Positions 17,701 to 26,460 of a stretch of DNA of 64,000 nt are shown here, in pieces. Under the pieces are notes generated by a model that did not search any database, was not told the DNA's origin, and saw only the letters and a list, made by a program, of their open reading frames with translations. Within the stretch, counting starts at the first letter, position 1. Each line of letters begins with the position of its first letter. Origin of the DNA: Elusimicrobia bacterium RIFCSPLOWO2_02_FULL_39_32 (lineage in GTDB: Bacteria; Elusimicrobiota; Elusimicrobia; 2-02-FULL-39-32). The translations under genes and the position numbers were made by a program. Location of the stretch: positions 1 through 64,000 of the forward strand of contig MGUU01000013.1 in the NCBI GenBank assembly GCA_001800135.1. The letters are read 5' to 3'.

Positions 17701-17909
17701 TAGCTGCTGCCATTCCCCCTGCTCTTGCCTTAGGACCAGGATCTGAAACAAGAATTCCCATGGCTGTGGTTGTAATTGGCGGGGTTTTAGTCTCTACTTT
17801 TCTAACTCTCTTTGTTGTTCCTTGCGCTTACAGTCTCCTTTCCAGATTAGAAAGCCATAAACATGACCAAGAACTTAAAGAAGCAACCAAAGAACTATCC
17901 TCTCTCTAA
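14790..17909 (+). CDS. RND efflux pump, HAE1 (AcrB/MdtB) family
   Basis: 1039 residues, the usual size. It starts MTLSDIAIKKPVFAWMLMAGLILFG (first transmembrane helix) and contains two duplicated halves, each with a large periplasmic loop followed by about five further helices. The proton relay is present: GIVVDDAIMVLENI in helix 4 (Asp-Asp) and the Lys of GIVKKNSILLVDF in helix 10. It is a homotrimeric proton antiporter expected to expel hydrophobic compounds through the TolC protein encoded just upstream. The missing adaptor must be supplied from elsewhere, or the pump works without one. Confidence 0.93.
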   Translation: MTLSDIAIKKPVFAWMLMAGLILFGWISFQRMGVSQLPDVDFPMVTVSLSLEGAAPEVMETEVADVIEDALMSVEGVKEISSTSRHGQATISIEFELNRDIDAALQEVQTKIAQAQRNLPKEIDPPVMTKTNPEDQPIMWISLSGNKPLRELMEYTRDHLKDEFTTVSGVGDVFLGGFVEPNLRVWLDLEEMEKRELVVDDVIAAIQSEHAEVPAGRIETGKQELNVRVMGEASSVEEFGNIIIPGRKGAPIWKTFRIKDVAKVEDGLADIRRISRVLGKPAVGLGVKKQRGANAVEVAKNIKKRIKEVQKNLPEGFELGINFDATRFIEESARELNFTLLLSSLLTAFVCWLFLGSWSSTVNIIFAIPTSIVGSFIILYFLGFTLNTFTLLGLTLAIGIVVDDAIMVLENIVRYHEQGMSKVKAALVGAREITFAAMAASISILAIFIPVVFMKGIMGKFFFQFGVTMSVAVMLSLLEALTLAPMRCSQFLQAGRTTSLGRWMDNGMKKITELYKVLLTKSLRHRWSVILIAFFIFFASLSLTKKIKKEFVPAQEQSRFLVRLQAPVGSSLETTDAAFKKAESFIMSRPETDRYFGAIGGFGGGEVNTGIMFITLKPPKARPIVPPANHPLSQKDLMSLVRKEFTKIPGINKAIVQDLSLSGFTSQRGFPVEFTLRGKEWDKLEQLSEEIQKQMEGSGIVVDVDSDYRLGMPEVKVIPDRKKAAARGVSISSIGNAINAMIGGVRVGKYTRGGRRYDIRLRLVAKDRTQVEDISKIWVRNNHGEVIRLSEVVQIIQKPTLLSISRKNRERAISIFANVAPGKSQAEALKEVEKISKRILPDGYRNVLSGSAQTFKESSQSLIFALIFGIFVAYMVLGSQFNSFIHPFTVLLALPFSITGALIALMLSGKTLNIYSMIGIILLMGIVKKNSILLVDFTNERRKEGMETYEALLTACPIRLRPILMTSFSTIAAAIPPALALGPGSETRIPMAVVVIGGVLVSTFLTLFVVPCAYSLLSRLESHKHDQELKEATKELSSL

Positions 17910-17985
17910 AGAGTTAAATGGTTCCTAAAAACCAAAACGAATCCCATCCTCTAAATCAAACCAACTCCTTCACCCCAAAAATATA

Positions 17986-18513
17986 ATGGATACTTTATCT
18001 CACGGACTTTGGGGAGCAGCGCTATTTGGCAAAGAAAAACCATTTAACTCTAAATATACTAAAAAAAAATTTTGGTTCGCTTTTTTGCTGGGAGCTGGAC
18101 CTGACCTAATAAGTTTTTCTCCATCTTTTATTTATTGGGCGCTTTCTGGTTTTCCTACCTATCAAAGAAAAATTGGAGAGCCTCCGCCTTTATCCATCAT
18201 TCCCAGTTATGTTTTTCAGCTTTACAATATCACTCACAGCTTGATAATATGGACTGCGCTTTTTTTGTTGTTCTGGGTAGTTTTAAAAAAGCCTTTATGG
18301 ATTTTTTGCGCTTGGGCGCTGCATATAGTCTACGATATTCCTACTCACACCACCCGCTACTTCCCCACCCCTTTTCTTTGGCCTTTTCCAACACCCTTTG
18401 TCAATGGTTTTCGCTGGGCCACTCCCCTATTTTTGCTCTCTAACTACTTTTTGCTAATCTCATTTTTTGTTTTTCTTAAGATAAAAAATAGAAAAAAACC
18501 TAAGAGGGATTAG
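17986..18513 (+). CDS. DUF457/YdjM-like integral membrane metal-dependent hydrolase homologue
   Basis: 175 residues with about four hydrophobic helices. Conserved polar motifs of the DUF457 (YbcI/YdjM) family are visible: DTLSHGLWG at the N-terminus, GAGPDLISF, ITHSLIIW and HIVYDIPTH. These His/Asp residues are predicted to bind a metal within the membrane. No biochemical function is established for most members. It has no clear ribosome binding site. Its end overlaps the convergent smpB gene by 4 nt. Confidence 0.75.
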   Translation: MDTLSHGLWGAALFGKEKPFNSKYTKKKFWFAFLLGAGPDLISFSPSFIYWALSGFPTYQRKIGEPPPLSIIPSYVFQLYNITHSLIIWTALFLLFWVVLKKPLWIFCAWALHIVYDIPTHTTRYFPTPFLWPFPTPFVNGFRWATPLFLLSNYFLLISFFVFLKIKNRKKPKRD

Positions 18514-18980
18514 GCTTTATACTTTCTTCGTATCTCCCTTTCCACTTCTCTTTTTTTAATCTCTTCGCGCCTGTCTTCTCTTTTCTTTCCTTGGGCAAGG
18601 CCAATGGAAAGCTTTACTTTCCCATTTTTAAAATAAACTTCTAAAGGCACTAAAGTAAGTTCTTTTAATTGCACTTTATTAAAAAGACGATTGATTTCTG
18701 TTTTGTGTAAAAGAAGTTTTCTAGTGCGCGTGGGGTTATAGTCCGCATGGGCTAAATGCGCGTAAGGAGCAATATGAGCATTCATTAAAAAAATTTCTCC
18801 ATTTTGAATGCGCACCAAGCCATCTTCTATTTGAGCTTTTCCCTCTCTTAAAGATTTGACCTCATAGCCGTGCAAAACAATGCCTGCTTCCAAAGATTCT
18901 AAAATTGTAAATCTCAGATGCACTCTTCTGTTACGCGAAATCGTTTTTATGCTATTTTCTTTTTTATTTGATGGAGACAT
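18510..18980 (-). CDS. smpB: SsrA-binding protein SmpB
   Basis: 156 residues. Recognisable SmpB features: FEAGIVL-type segment (LEAGIVLHGYEVKSLREGKAQIEDGLVRI), GEIFLMNAHIAPY, the RTRKLLLHKTEI motif and a basic C-terminal tail (KKREVEREIRRKYKA) that mimics codon-anticodon contacts in the ribosome. It delivers tmRNA to stalled ribosomes. The tmRNA gene itself is not seen in this window. It is alone on its strand between the DUF457 gene and tRNA-Leu. Confidence 0.97.
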   Translation of the reverse strand: MSPSNKKENSIKTISRNRRVHLRFTILESLEAGIVLHGYEVKSLREGKAQIEDGLVRIQNGEIFLMNAHIAPYAHLAHADYNPTRTRKLLLHKTEINRLFNKVQLKELTLVPLEVYFKNGKVKLSIGLAQGKKREDRREEIKKREVEREIRRKYKA

Positions 18981-19089
18981 GGTTTATACTTATACAAGTA
19001 CTAGATTAACCCGAAACATTCACAGAGAAAATATTTATGTTTACAGCGTACTCAAGAATTATTAAAATAAAAATCCATCTGCTTTTAAA

Positions 19090-19174
19090 GGACAGGTGGC
19101 GGAATTGGCATACGCGCACCGTTCAGGGCGGTGTGGCTGTTGAAGCCGTGCGGGTTCAAGTCCCGCCCTGTCCA
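19090..19174 (+). tRNA. tRNA-Leu (anticodon CAG)
   Basis: GGACAGG acceptor paired with CCTGTCC, anticodon loop TTCAGGG (CAG, reads CUG), long variable arm of class II tRNAs, T-loop GTTCAAGTC. CCA is not encoded. Confidence 0.93.
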
Positions 19175-19205
19175 AAATATTTTATACCCATTAACCCTCG
19201 AAGTT

Positions 19206-20111
19206 TTAAGCTCTAGGGTGCGCCTTCAGGTAAGTCTGTTTTAAATTTTCAATAGAGGTGTGAGTATAAAGCTGGGTGGTTGTTAAACTTTTATGGCCTA
19301 AAAGTTCCTGAACAATCCTAAGATCACACCCTTTATTTAAAAGATGGGTTGCAAAAGAATGGCGCATCATGTGCGGTGTTAAATTTTTGTGCAAGGTACT
19401 CTTTTTTAACAAACGCAAGATAATTTTCCTTATTCCTCGGGTGCTTAATCGTTTGCCAAACCCATTTAAAAAAAGAGCTCCCTTATAAGTATCGGTTCTT
19501 TTACTCTCTCTTAAATAATCTTCAATCGCATGGGTCGCGATCTGCCCCATAGGCACTAGCCGTTCTTTGTTCCCCTTGCCAAAAGCTCTGACCATGCCGT
19601 TCCAAAGATCCAAATCTTCTACATTCAAATTCACAAGCTCCTGCACGCGCAAGCCGGAAGAATAAAGAAGCTCCATTAAAGACTTATCCCTTAATTTAAA
19701 TCTATGGGATGAGGTGTCGAATACAGAAAGAAAAGAGCCCATCTCATTTTCAGTTAAAAAATGCGGCAGATGTTTGTCTTTTTTAGGAAAAACCAAATAA
19801 TTAAAAGGATTATTAGCCAAAAGTTCTTCTTTAACTAAAAATTTAAAAAAAGAGCGCAAGGTTGCGAGTTTTCTTAAAACAGTGGAAATTTGACTATGCT
19901 TTTTAGAAAGCTTTACCCAATATTCTCGCACCAACAATCGCAGTTCCCTAAAATTGGCTAAACTTAAACTTGGTTTTTTAACAAATTGAATAAATTCTTT
20001 TAAATCATTTTGGTAGGCTAAAATCGTATGGCTAGAGGCTGCTCTTTCAGCGCGCATGAAAAGAATAAATCGCCTGATCCACAAATCCAGAACAATCTCT
20101 TCTTTAAGCAT
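19206..20111 (-). CDS. xerC: Tyrosine recombinase XerC/XerD
   Basis: 301 residues, the standard Xer length. The N-terminal SAM-like domain (FILFMRAERAASSHTILAYQNDLKEF) precedes the catalytic domain with YSSGLRVQELVNL (Arg), the Lys strand (GKGNKERLVPM), HMMRHSFATHLL (His-x-x-Arg), LGHKSLTTTQLYTH (His and nucleophilic Tyr). It resolves chromosome dimers at dif. It is cotranscribed behind dprA and topA with 8 nt overlap, a common bacterial order. XerC versus XerD is assigned by this context, and the enzyme could act alone. No dif-like site was recognised in the window. Confidence 0.9.
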   Translation of the reverse strand: MLKEEIVLDLWIRRFILFMRAERAASSHTILAYQNDLKEFIQFVKKPSLSLANFRELRLLVREYWVKLSKKHSQISTVLRKLATLRSFFKFLVKEELLANNPFNYLVFPKKDKHLPHFLTENEMGSFLSVFDTSSHRFKLRDKSLMELLYSSGLRVQELVNLNVEDLDLWNGMVRAFGKGNKERLVPMGQIATHAIEDYLRESKRTDTYKGALFLNGFGKRLSTRGIRKIILRLLKKSTLHKNLTPHMMRHSFATHLLNKGCDLRIVQELLGHKSLTTTQLYTHTSIENLKQTYLKAHPRA

Positions 20112-22323
20112 CGCTTGCAGAAGCTTTTTTAATATTTCTACATTTAGGAAATCCGGAACAGGCTAAAAAAGGTCCGCGTTTTCCTACTCTTAAAAGCATG
20201 GGCTTGCCGCATTTTTCACACTTTTTATCCGTCATCTTTGGCTGGGCGCGGATGATTTTATTTCCTTCCCTGTCCAACCCAATAATATTTTTACAATTAG
20301 GGTAAGCGGTGCAGGCCAAAAATTGGCCGCGCCATCCCTGCTTCACAGCCATGGGGCTGCCGCATTTTTCACATTTTTCATCCAATACTTTAGGAACAAT
20401 TTTTTTACCATCAGCATCCAAAGAAATCTTAAATCTGCATTTGGGAAAATTCTCGCAGCAAAGATATTTTCCAAACCTGCTTTCCCGAATCAGCATCTTT
20501 CCCTTGCACAGCTCGCAAACTTCGCCGGAATCCTTTGGCTCTACGCTAATCTTTTGCATTTGGGTTTCTGCTGACTTTAAATCTTTTTCAAAAGGATCGT
20601 AAAACTCTTTTACCACCAAATTCCAGGCAATTTCTCCCTCTGCAATTTGGTCTAATTTTTCTTCAATCTTGGCTGTAAACTGAGTATCCACAATTTCCGG
20701 AAAATGAGAAAGTAGTTGCTGGTTTACAATTTTTCCTAATTCCGTAGGATGAAATCTTCTTTCCTGCAGCCGAACATAACCTCTGGAAAGGATGGTATCT
20801 ATAATAGGCGCGTAAGTGGAAGGTCGCCCTATGCCATTTTGTTCTAAAATTTTAATTAAACTCGCTTCATTATACCGGGGAGGGGGTTCTGTAAAATGCT
20901 GCTCTGCAAGAACCTTAATAAATTTAAGACTTTCGTTTTCTTTAAATTTAGGCAACTTTTTATTTTGAGACGCCTCATTTTTGTCCTGATTTTCTTCTGT
21001 TTCTGGCTCTTCTCCATAAACAATTAGAAAACCAGATTCCTTTAAAGTAGAGCCTGTGGTGCGCAATAATCCTTTTTTATCCTTTGCAATCGCTTCAATT
21101 TCTACGGTCACTGTATCATAAACCGCATCCGCCATTTGGCTGGCCAAAAAGCGTTTCCAAATTAAATCGTAAAGTTTTAATTGATCCAAAGTAAGGTATT
21201 TTTTTATGCCTTCAGGCTCTCTAAAAACCGAGGTTGGATGAATCGCTTCATGCGCTTCCTGGGCTGCTTTTGCTTTGGTTTTATAAAATCTGGGTTTTGG
21301 GGGAAGACTTTTTTCTCCGAATTTCTGCTCAATAAATTTTTTTGTCTCTTTTTGCGCATCCGCGCTGACATTTAATGAATCTGTGCGCATGTAAGTGATG
21401 AGACCTACAGTCTCCTGATTAATTTCCACGCCTTCGTACAAAGATTGGGCTACACTCATTGTTTTCTTAGCGGAAAATCCTATTTTTCTGGAAGCGTCTT
21501 GCGCCAAAGTAGAAGTCATATAGGGAGGATACGGGGATCTTCGTTTTTCTTTGTAAGTAATGGTCTGTATCTTGTAATCTGCCCGCTCCAGCTCTGTTTG
21601 AAGTTCTTGAGCCATCAGGTTTGAACTAACATCTAATTTTTGGATTTTCTTTTCCTGCCATTCCACTAACTGAGCTAAAAATGGAATTTTCTCCTGATCC
21701 GCTGTATTTTCCAACTCTACTGCAATGGTCCAATATTCCTGGCTCTTAAAATTCTCTATTTCCGTTTCCCGATCGCAAATGAAGCGTACGGCAATGGATT
21801 GAACACGGCCCGCAGAAAGCCCTCTTTTAACCTTTTCCCAAAGTAAAGGTGAAAGACGGTAACCCACAATTCTATCCAGTACCCGCCTTGCCACTTGAGA
21901 GTCCACCAATCTTTGGTCAATCTTGCGTGGGGATTCTAAAGCAGCTTGAATCGCAGAGGGCGTGATCTCATGAAAAGTAATTCTTTGAACTTTTTTTTGA
22001 GGTAAGTCTAAAACAGCGGACAAATGCCAGGCAATCGCCTCTCCTTCACGGTCATAGTCTGTGGCTAAATAGACTAAGGAAGAAGCTTGCGCTGCTTTCT
22101 TTAAATCTGGAATTATTTTTTTACCGCGAGGTAAAACTTCATAAGTCGGATTAAACCCATCCTCAATATCAATGCCAAATTTCTTTTTAGGAAGATCCCT
22201 TAAATGGCCAAAAGAGCTTTTTACAACAAATTTTTTCCCTAAAAACTTACTTAAAGTTTTTTCCTTGGTGGGAGATTCCACAATCACTAAATTTAAATCT
22301 TTTGTTTTTTTAGACCCTGACAT
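20104..22323 (-). CDS. topA: DNA topoisomerase I
   Basis: 739 residues. The N-terminal TOPRIM domain (LVIVESPTKEKTLSKFLG...ATDYDREGEAIAWH with the Asp-x-Asp metal site), the active-site Tyr in GLITYMRTDSLNVS and the GRPSTYAPII segment are present. Three C-terminal four-Cys zinc ribbons follow (CELCKGKM...CCENFPKC, CEKCGSPM...CTAYPNC, CEKCGKPM...CSGFPKC). It relaxes negative supercoils behind polymerases. It overlaps dprA by 14 nt and xerC by 8 nt, so all three genes form one operon. Confidence 0.97.
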   Translation of the reverse strand: MSGSKKTKDLNLVIVESPTKEKTLSKFLGKKFVVKSSFGHLRDLPKKKFGIDIEDGFNPTYEVLPRGKKIIPDLKKAAQASSLVYLATDYDREGEAIAWHLSAVLDLPQKKVQRITFHEITPSAIQAALESPRKIDQRLVDSQVARRVLDRIVGYRLSPLLWEKVKRGLSAGRVQSIAVRFICDRETEIENFKSQEYWTIAVELENTADQEKIPFLAQLVEWQEKKIQKLDVSSNLMAQELQTELERADYKIQTITYKEKRRSPYPPYMTSTLAQDASRKIGFSAKKTMSVAQSLYEGVEINQETVGLITYMRTDSLNVSADAQKETKKFIEQKFGEKSLPPKPRFYKTKAKAAQEAHEAIHPTSVFREPEGIKKYLTLDQLKLYDLIWKRFLASQMADAVYDTVTVEIEAIAKDKKGLLRTTGSTLKESGFLIVYGEEPETEENQDKNEASQNKKLPKFKENESLKFIKVLAEQHFTEPPPRYNEASLIKILEQNGIGRPSTYAPIIDTILSRGYVRLQERRFHPTELGKIVNQQLLSHFPEIVDTQFTAKIEEKLDQIAEGEIAWNLVVKEFYDPFEKDLKSAETQMQKISVEPKDSGEVCELCKGKMLIRESRFGKYLCCENFPKCRFKISLDADGKKIVPKVLDEKCEKCGSPMAVKQGWRGQFLACTAYPNCKNIIGLDREGNKIIRAQPKMTDKKCEKCGKPMLLRVGKRGPFLACSGFPKCRNIKKASASDA

Positions 22324-23428
22324 ATCTTTTCCCCGGCAAAGATTTTACAATGCCTTTTATTTCAAGATTCAATAAACTTTGCGCAAAATCTCCTTGCGAG
22401 AGAGTAGATCGTTCGCTAAGAAGATCAATGCTCGCAGGCTCAAAGTCAATGAGTCCAGCTAAATTTTTTTCTTTTACTGAAAGTTTAGATTCTTCATTCT
22501 CTATATTTATGCCTTCTTTCCTGCTTTCTTTAAAACAATTAAACTTTTCTTTTAATGAACCAATTTCTTCTAAAATATCTTCTATTTTTTCCACAAGTTT
22601 TGCCCCTTGCTTAATCAACTGATTTGGGCCAATACTCATTTTAGAAGTTATGGCTCCTGGAACTGCAAAAACATCTTTTCCCTGTTCCAAAGCTAAACGC
22701 GCAGTAATTAAAGCGCCGGAAATTTGACCGGCTTCAATCACAACTGTGCCTAAAGAAATTCCGGAAATAATCCTATTCCTTCTTGGGAAGTGTCCTGGTT
22801 CTGGTGAAGCTTTTAAAGGAAATTCACTGACTAAAGCTCCATTTTCCGCAACAGTTTCCGCTAATTTTCTATTTTCAGGCGGATAAAGTTTAAGAAGACC
22901 AGAACCTAAAACCGCAATAGTTTTTCCTTTGTTGCCTAAGGTAGCTCTATGCACAATCGTATCTATGCCTCTAGCTAAGCCGCTCACTGAAATAAGCCCA
23001 AACTCCACTAAATCCCTAACCAGCCCGGCTGTGACTTTCTCTCCATAGGGTGTAGGGGTTCTGGTCCCAACCAGAGCCAATGAATCAGATTCTAATAGAG
23101 AAAAATCCCCTTTTACATAAAGAATCGGAGGGGGATTATAAATCGTTTTTAAATTTTTTGGATAATTTGAATCGCTCAAACTTAAGATTTTGATCCCTTG
23201 CTGGTCAGCTAACTCCATTTCTTCTTTTGCTAAATAGGAGCGATCCACACAAGATAAAATAGAGCTGATGATCTTTTCTGAAAGCCCCTCTACGCGCAGC
23301 AACTCTTTCTCGGAAACTTGGAAAACAGTTCCCAAGGATCCAAAAGAATCTTTCAAATTTTGGAATCGGACCGCTCCAATACCCGGAACCATATTTAATA
23401 AAAGTGCTGCTTCTAATTCATTCATCAT
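22310..23428 (-). CDS. dprA: DNA-processing protein DprA
   Basis: 372 residues: an N-terminal helix-hairpin-helix/SAM segment (LLNMVPGIGAVRFQNL), the Rossmann-like core (LALVGTRTPTPYGEKVT, SGLARGIDTIVHRATL, GSGLLKLYPPENRKLA, PRRNRIISGIS, VIEAGQISGALITARLALEQGKDVFAVPG) and a C-terminal winged helix. DprA loads RecA on incoming single-stranded DNA in natural transformation. Together with a ComEC-like domain protein at 62.7 kb this hints at, but does not prove, competence. First gene of the dprA-topA-xerC unit. Confidence 0.95.
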   Translation of the reverse strand: MMNELEAALLLNMVPGIGAVRFQNLKDSFGSLGTVFQVSEKELLRVEGLSEKIISSILSCVDRSYLAKEEMELADQQGIKILSLSDSNYPKNLKTIYNPPPILYVKGDFSLLESDSLALVGTRTPTPYGEKVTAGLVRDLVEFGLISVSGLARGIDTIVHRATLGNKGKTIAVLGSGLLKLYPPENRKLAETVAENGALVSEFPLKASPEPGHFPRRNRIISGISLGTVVIEAGQISGALITARLALEQGKDVFAVPGAITSKMSIGPNQLIKQGAKLVEKIEDILEEIGSLKEKFNCFKESRKEGINIENEESKLSVKEKNLAGLIDFEPASIDLLSERSTLSQGDFAQSLLNLEIKGIVKSLPGKRYVRV

Positions 23429-23454
23429 TTTAGGTAATTTTTTCCAAAAGGCTC

Positions 23455-23487
23455 TTTTTCATTTCCTAATGCAAAAGTCGGGTTAAA
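23455..23487. repeat. Dispersed ~45 bp intergenic repeat, partial copy
   Basis: On the minus strand it reads TTTAACCCGACTTTTGCATT, followed by AGGAAATG, matching the left part of the repeat family seen at 28620, 42334, 45244 and 62654. It lies at the dprA/HTH gene junction and overlaps the end of the HTH gene. Confidence 0.5.
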
Positions 23488-23860
23488 GTAAATCTTCAGA
23501 CAATTCTTGAGATTTTATTCTTAACTGCCTAACTTCTTTTTCTATTGGAATTTCAAACTCAGGCGCTTTAAAGACAAGATGAGGAAAACGTTTCTCAACC
23601 ATTTTTAAAAATTCCGAGCTTTCCATAAAAGAGCGCAATTCCTCTGGGATTCTTCCTGTGGAGATAATAAGCTCTAAAGGATCGAGTCCTAAAAACAAAG
23701 CTAATTTTTTAAGCACTTTTTCATCCCCTGGAGGAGTGCGTTTACCGCTTAAAACTTTAGAAAAGAAAGAGGGGTCCACCTCAATTTCTTTAGCGACTTT
23801 TCGCAATGAGATTCCCTTTTCTTTCATTTTTTCTTCAATAAGTTGAACGAATTTTTTCAT
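23483..23860 (-). CDS. XRE-family helix-turn-helix regulator
   Basis: I choose ATG 23860 (MKKFVQLIEEKMKEKG); the track's start at 23917 adds 19 atypical residues. 125 residues. The HTH (SLRKVAKEIEVDPSFFSKVLSGKRTPPGDE) is a standard Cro/C1 fold, and the C-terminal half (FMESSEFLKMVEKRFPHLVF...) is a short helical extension of unknown role. It is a small DNA-binding regulator sitting directly upstream of dprA with a gap of about 55 nt, so control of the dprA operon is conceivable but inferred. Confidence 0.8.
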   Translation of the reverse strand: MKKFVQLIEEKMKEKGISLRKVAKEIEVDPSFFSKVLSGKRTPPGDEKVLKKLALFLGLDPLELIISTGRIPEELRSFMESSEFLKMVEKRFPHLVFKAPEFEIPIEKEVRQLRIKSQELSEDLL

Positions 23861-23944
23861 GAATTTTAAAAAATAGTTCTTTTTTAACCCGAATGTTAGA
23901 AAGTGAAAAACGAACATTCCATCTTCTAAACTAAAATTTTTAAG

Positions 23945-24325
23945 TTAAAAACGCATCTGGTTATAACGGTTTAAGGCTAACTGACCCTCCTGGGTTTTAC
24001 TATAAGAGGTGATCAATACCATATACTGTTCTAGCGCAAGATGTTTGTTCTTAGTCTCTTCATAGTTTCTGCCTAAATTCCAGCGAACCCTGGCAATATC
24101 TTTTTCATCAGGATACTCATCCACGATCCAACGATAATAATAACTGGAACGCTCTGGTTCCTGAAAAATATTATAGACTTCAGCGATACCGCGTAAAACT
24201 TTTGGCGTAAACCGCTGATTTTTATGCTCTGCGATAGCGCGGTCCATGCCGCCGGTTTTCACCCAGCCAGAAAACCAATGAAAAAACCAAATGACGCTTA
24301 AAAGAAAAAAAATTATTTTTTTCAA
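23945..24325 (-). CDS. Small TPR-like anchored protein
   Basis: 126 residues with an N-terminal hydrophobic helix (IIFFLLSVIWFFHWFSGWV), either a signal peptide or membrane anchor. The rest is helical with tetratricopeptide-like spacing (YYRWIVDEYPDEKDIARVRWNLGRNYEETKNKHLALEQYMVLITSY), similar to BamD/YbgF-type repeats. It overlaps the end of glyS by 4 nt and so belongs to the recO-glyQ-glyS unit. Function unknown. Confidence 0.6.
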   Translation of the reverse strand: MKKIIFFLLSVIWFFHWFSGWVKTGGMDRAIAEHKNQRFTPKVLRGIAEVYNIFQEPERSSYYYRWIVDEYPDEKDIARVRWNLGRNYEETKNKHLALEQYMVLITSYSKTQEGQLALNRYNQMRF

Positions 24326-26460
24326 TTTTTTAAAGGTTGTAAGTAGGAAAAATCAGCGATCTCTTTAAAGAGAGATTCTAAAAGAGACAATAAAGACAAA
24401 CGATTTTTGCAAAGCGCTGGGTCTGGATCCATGACCATCACTTTCTCGAAAAAATTGTCTAAAAATTCGCGTACGCTCATCATTTCAAAAAGCGCCTCTT
24501 CAAATTTTTTCTCCTGAGTTAAACCAACTATTTTTTTTGAACTGCTATCCAGCCAAGATTTTAAAGCCTGTTCCTCTAGGATTTTTAACAGTTCTGGGTT
24601 TAAAGACTCTTTAGAATAAAAAATTCCTTTTCCTTTGGCTTGTCTTAAAATATTACTTAACCGCTTATAGGAGATGGTAACAGCTTCAAAATTTGGTTGG
24701 GTGCGGGTGACGTGTAAGGCAGATATTTTTTTCTTTAAGCTTAAAACCTGAATGCCGTTAGCGTCTTTCTCTAGAAAATTTTTGGTTACAGCTAAAATTT
24801 CATCCTGAAAATAACCCTGATCCTGCATTAAAAGCTGAAAACGTTCTCTTAAAAAATCTAATATCTGTTGTTCATCATTTTCCTTAAAATTAAGATTAAA
24901 CTGCTTTATAGAGTCTTGAACTAATTCTTTAAGCTCTAACTCCCAATTTCTTTCTAAAATTATTCTTAAAATTCCTGCGCAAGCGCGGCGCAGCCCGTAC
25001 GCATCAGAACTGCCGGAAGAGACTCTGCCCACTAAAAAATTCCCTACTAGATGATCTAACTTATCCAAAAAAGCGAGCATGCTACCTAAAAGGCTGGCTG
25101 GCAGTTCCCCTTGAGCTGTAAGAGGGTAATAATGTTCCTGGATCGCTTGGGCTACCATCTTATTTTCACCATAATGGCTGGCATAAATAGCGCCCACAAT
25201 CCCTTGGAGTTCAGGAAATTCGTAAACCATATGGGTGGAAAGGTCAAATTTAGATCGTTCAATGGCTCTTTCCAAAAGAGTTAAATCCAATTCATTGTTC
25301 TTTGCTCCTGATGGAAGCGCATTTAGAAAAATTTTAGAAAGATTTTTAATTCTCTCTATTTTATTCGCAATGGAACCTAGCTGCTCTTGTATAAGAATAG
25401 AAGAGGCTTTATTTATATGGGTTTCCAAAGGAAGCTTCAAGTCTTCCTTTAAAAAGAACTCCGCATCCGTTAAGCGGGCAGTTAGAACTTTTTCATAACC
25501 TTTGCGCACAATCTCCTGATGTTCGGAAATGCCGTTTCGTATCCCAATAAAATGAGGCATGAGTTTACCAGATTCATCTAGGATAGAAAAAAATTTTTGA
25601 TGTTTTTTCATGCAGGTGATAAGAACTGCTTGAGGTAAAGCTAAAAATTTTGGATCAAAATTGCAAAGCAGGCTTACTGGGTGCTCTACCAGCCATAAAA
25701 CTTCATTCAGCAGATCTTCAAAATTTTGAAACTGGCCTTTAACCTTATTGGCCAAATGATTGCTGGTATTCAAGATAGATTCCCTGCGGACTTTTGGATC
25801 CACAAGGATGCAATTATTTTTAAGCGTATTTAAATAAGCCATTGGAGAAGAAATGGCGATGTGCTTAGAATATCCTCTTAAACCAAAAGTTTTGTTAGAG
25901 GACCTGACGCCTGCAATATTGAGACGTAAAACCTCATGATCATAAAGAGCCATTAAATTACGAATAGGACGGGCAAATTTAAAACGGGAACTATTCCAAA
26001 CCATTTTTTTGGGAAAAGGTATCTCTGGAATAAGAGCTAAAAAAAGATCTTTTAAAATTTTTTGCGCTTTTTCACCTGGAAAGCGTTTTAAAAAACATAG
26101 GAACTCTTCCCCTTTTTTCACGCGTATTTGTAAAGATTCAATAGAAAGTTCTTGAGACCGGGAAAAGCCAAGGGCTGCTTTAGACCATTCGCCTTCTGAA
26201 TTCTTTGCGGCTTTTAATGAAGGTCCCCATATTTCCTGTGAGCTGGTTTCAGTTTTAGCAGAAATTCCTGTAATTAAAAGAGCAAGCCTCCTGGGGCTGC
26301 CCAAAACTGTTACGTTTTCAAATCCAAGTTTTTTAGAACGCAAAAAATTTTCAGAAAATGCGCGCATGCTTTCCAAAGCCGGCTCCATATACGAAGCTGG
26401 AATCTCTTCAACGCCTATTTCTAATAAAGCTTGTTTTGTAAGAATGGTCTCTTTAACCAT
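24322..26460 (-). CDS. glyS: Glycine-tRNA ligase beta subunit
   Basis: 712 residues, the normal size for the bacterial beta chain. It begins with the typical [21 protein letters not shown], contains [12 protein letters not shown] and [20 protein letters not shown], and ends in the HD-type and anticodon-binding DALR region ([29 protein letters not shown]). It binds tRNA-Gly and works with the alpha subunit encoded immediately upstream (8 nt overlap). Possession of the two-subunit enzyme rather than the eukaryote-like GlyRS is a useful lineage marker. Confidence 0.97.
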   Translation of the reverse strand: MVKETILTKQALLEIGVEEIPASYMEPALESMRAFSENFLRSKKLGFENVTVLGSPRRLALLITGISAKTETSSQEIWGPSLKAAKNSEGEWSKAALGFSRSQELSIESLQIRVKKGEEFLCFLKRFPGEKAQKILKDLFLALIPEIPFPKKMVWNSSRFKFARPIRNLMALYDHEVLRLNIAGVRSSNKTFGLRGYSKHIAISSPMAYLNTLKNNCILVDPKVRRESILNTSNHLANKVKGQFQNFEDLLNEVLWLVEHPVSLLCNFDPKFLALPQAVLITCMKKHQKFFSILDESGKLMPHFIGIRNGISEHQEIVRKGYEKVLTARLTDAEFFLKEDLKLPLETHINKASSILIQEQLGSIANKIERIKNLSKIFLNALPSGAKNNELDLTLLERAIERSKFDLSTHMVYEFPELQGIVGAIYASHYGENKMVAQAIQEHYYPLTAQGELPASLLGSMLAFLDKLDHLVGNFLVGRVSSGSSDAYGLRRACAGILRIILERNWELELKELVQDSIKQFNLNFKENDEQQILDFLRERFQLLMQDQGYFQDEILAVTKNFLEKDANGIQVLSLKKKISALHVTRTQPNFEAVTISYKRLSNILRQAKGKGIFYSKESLNPELLKILEEQALKSWLDSSSKKIVGLTQEKKFEEALFEMMSVREFLDNFFEKVMVMDPDPALCKNRLSLLSLLESLFKEIADFSYLQPLKN

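Noticed and set aside
14790-17909. Heavy-metal (CusA-type) RND pump
   Set aside because: The helix 4 and helix 10 motifs (VVDDAIMVLEN, VKKNSILLVDF) fit HAE1 drug pumps; no Met-rich metal relay was noticed.
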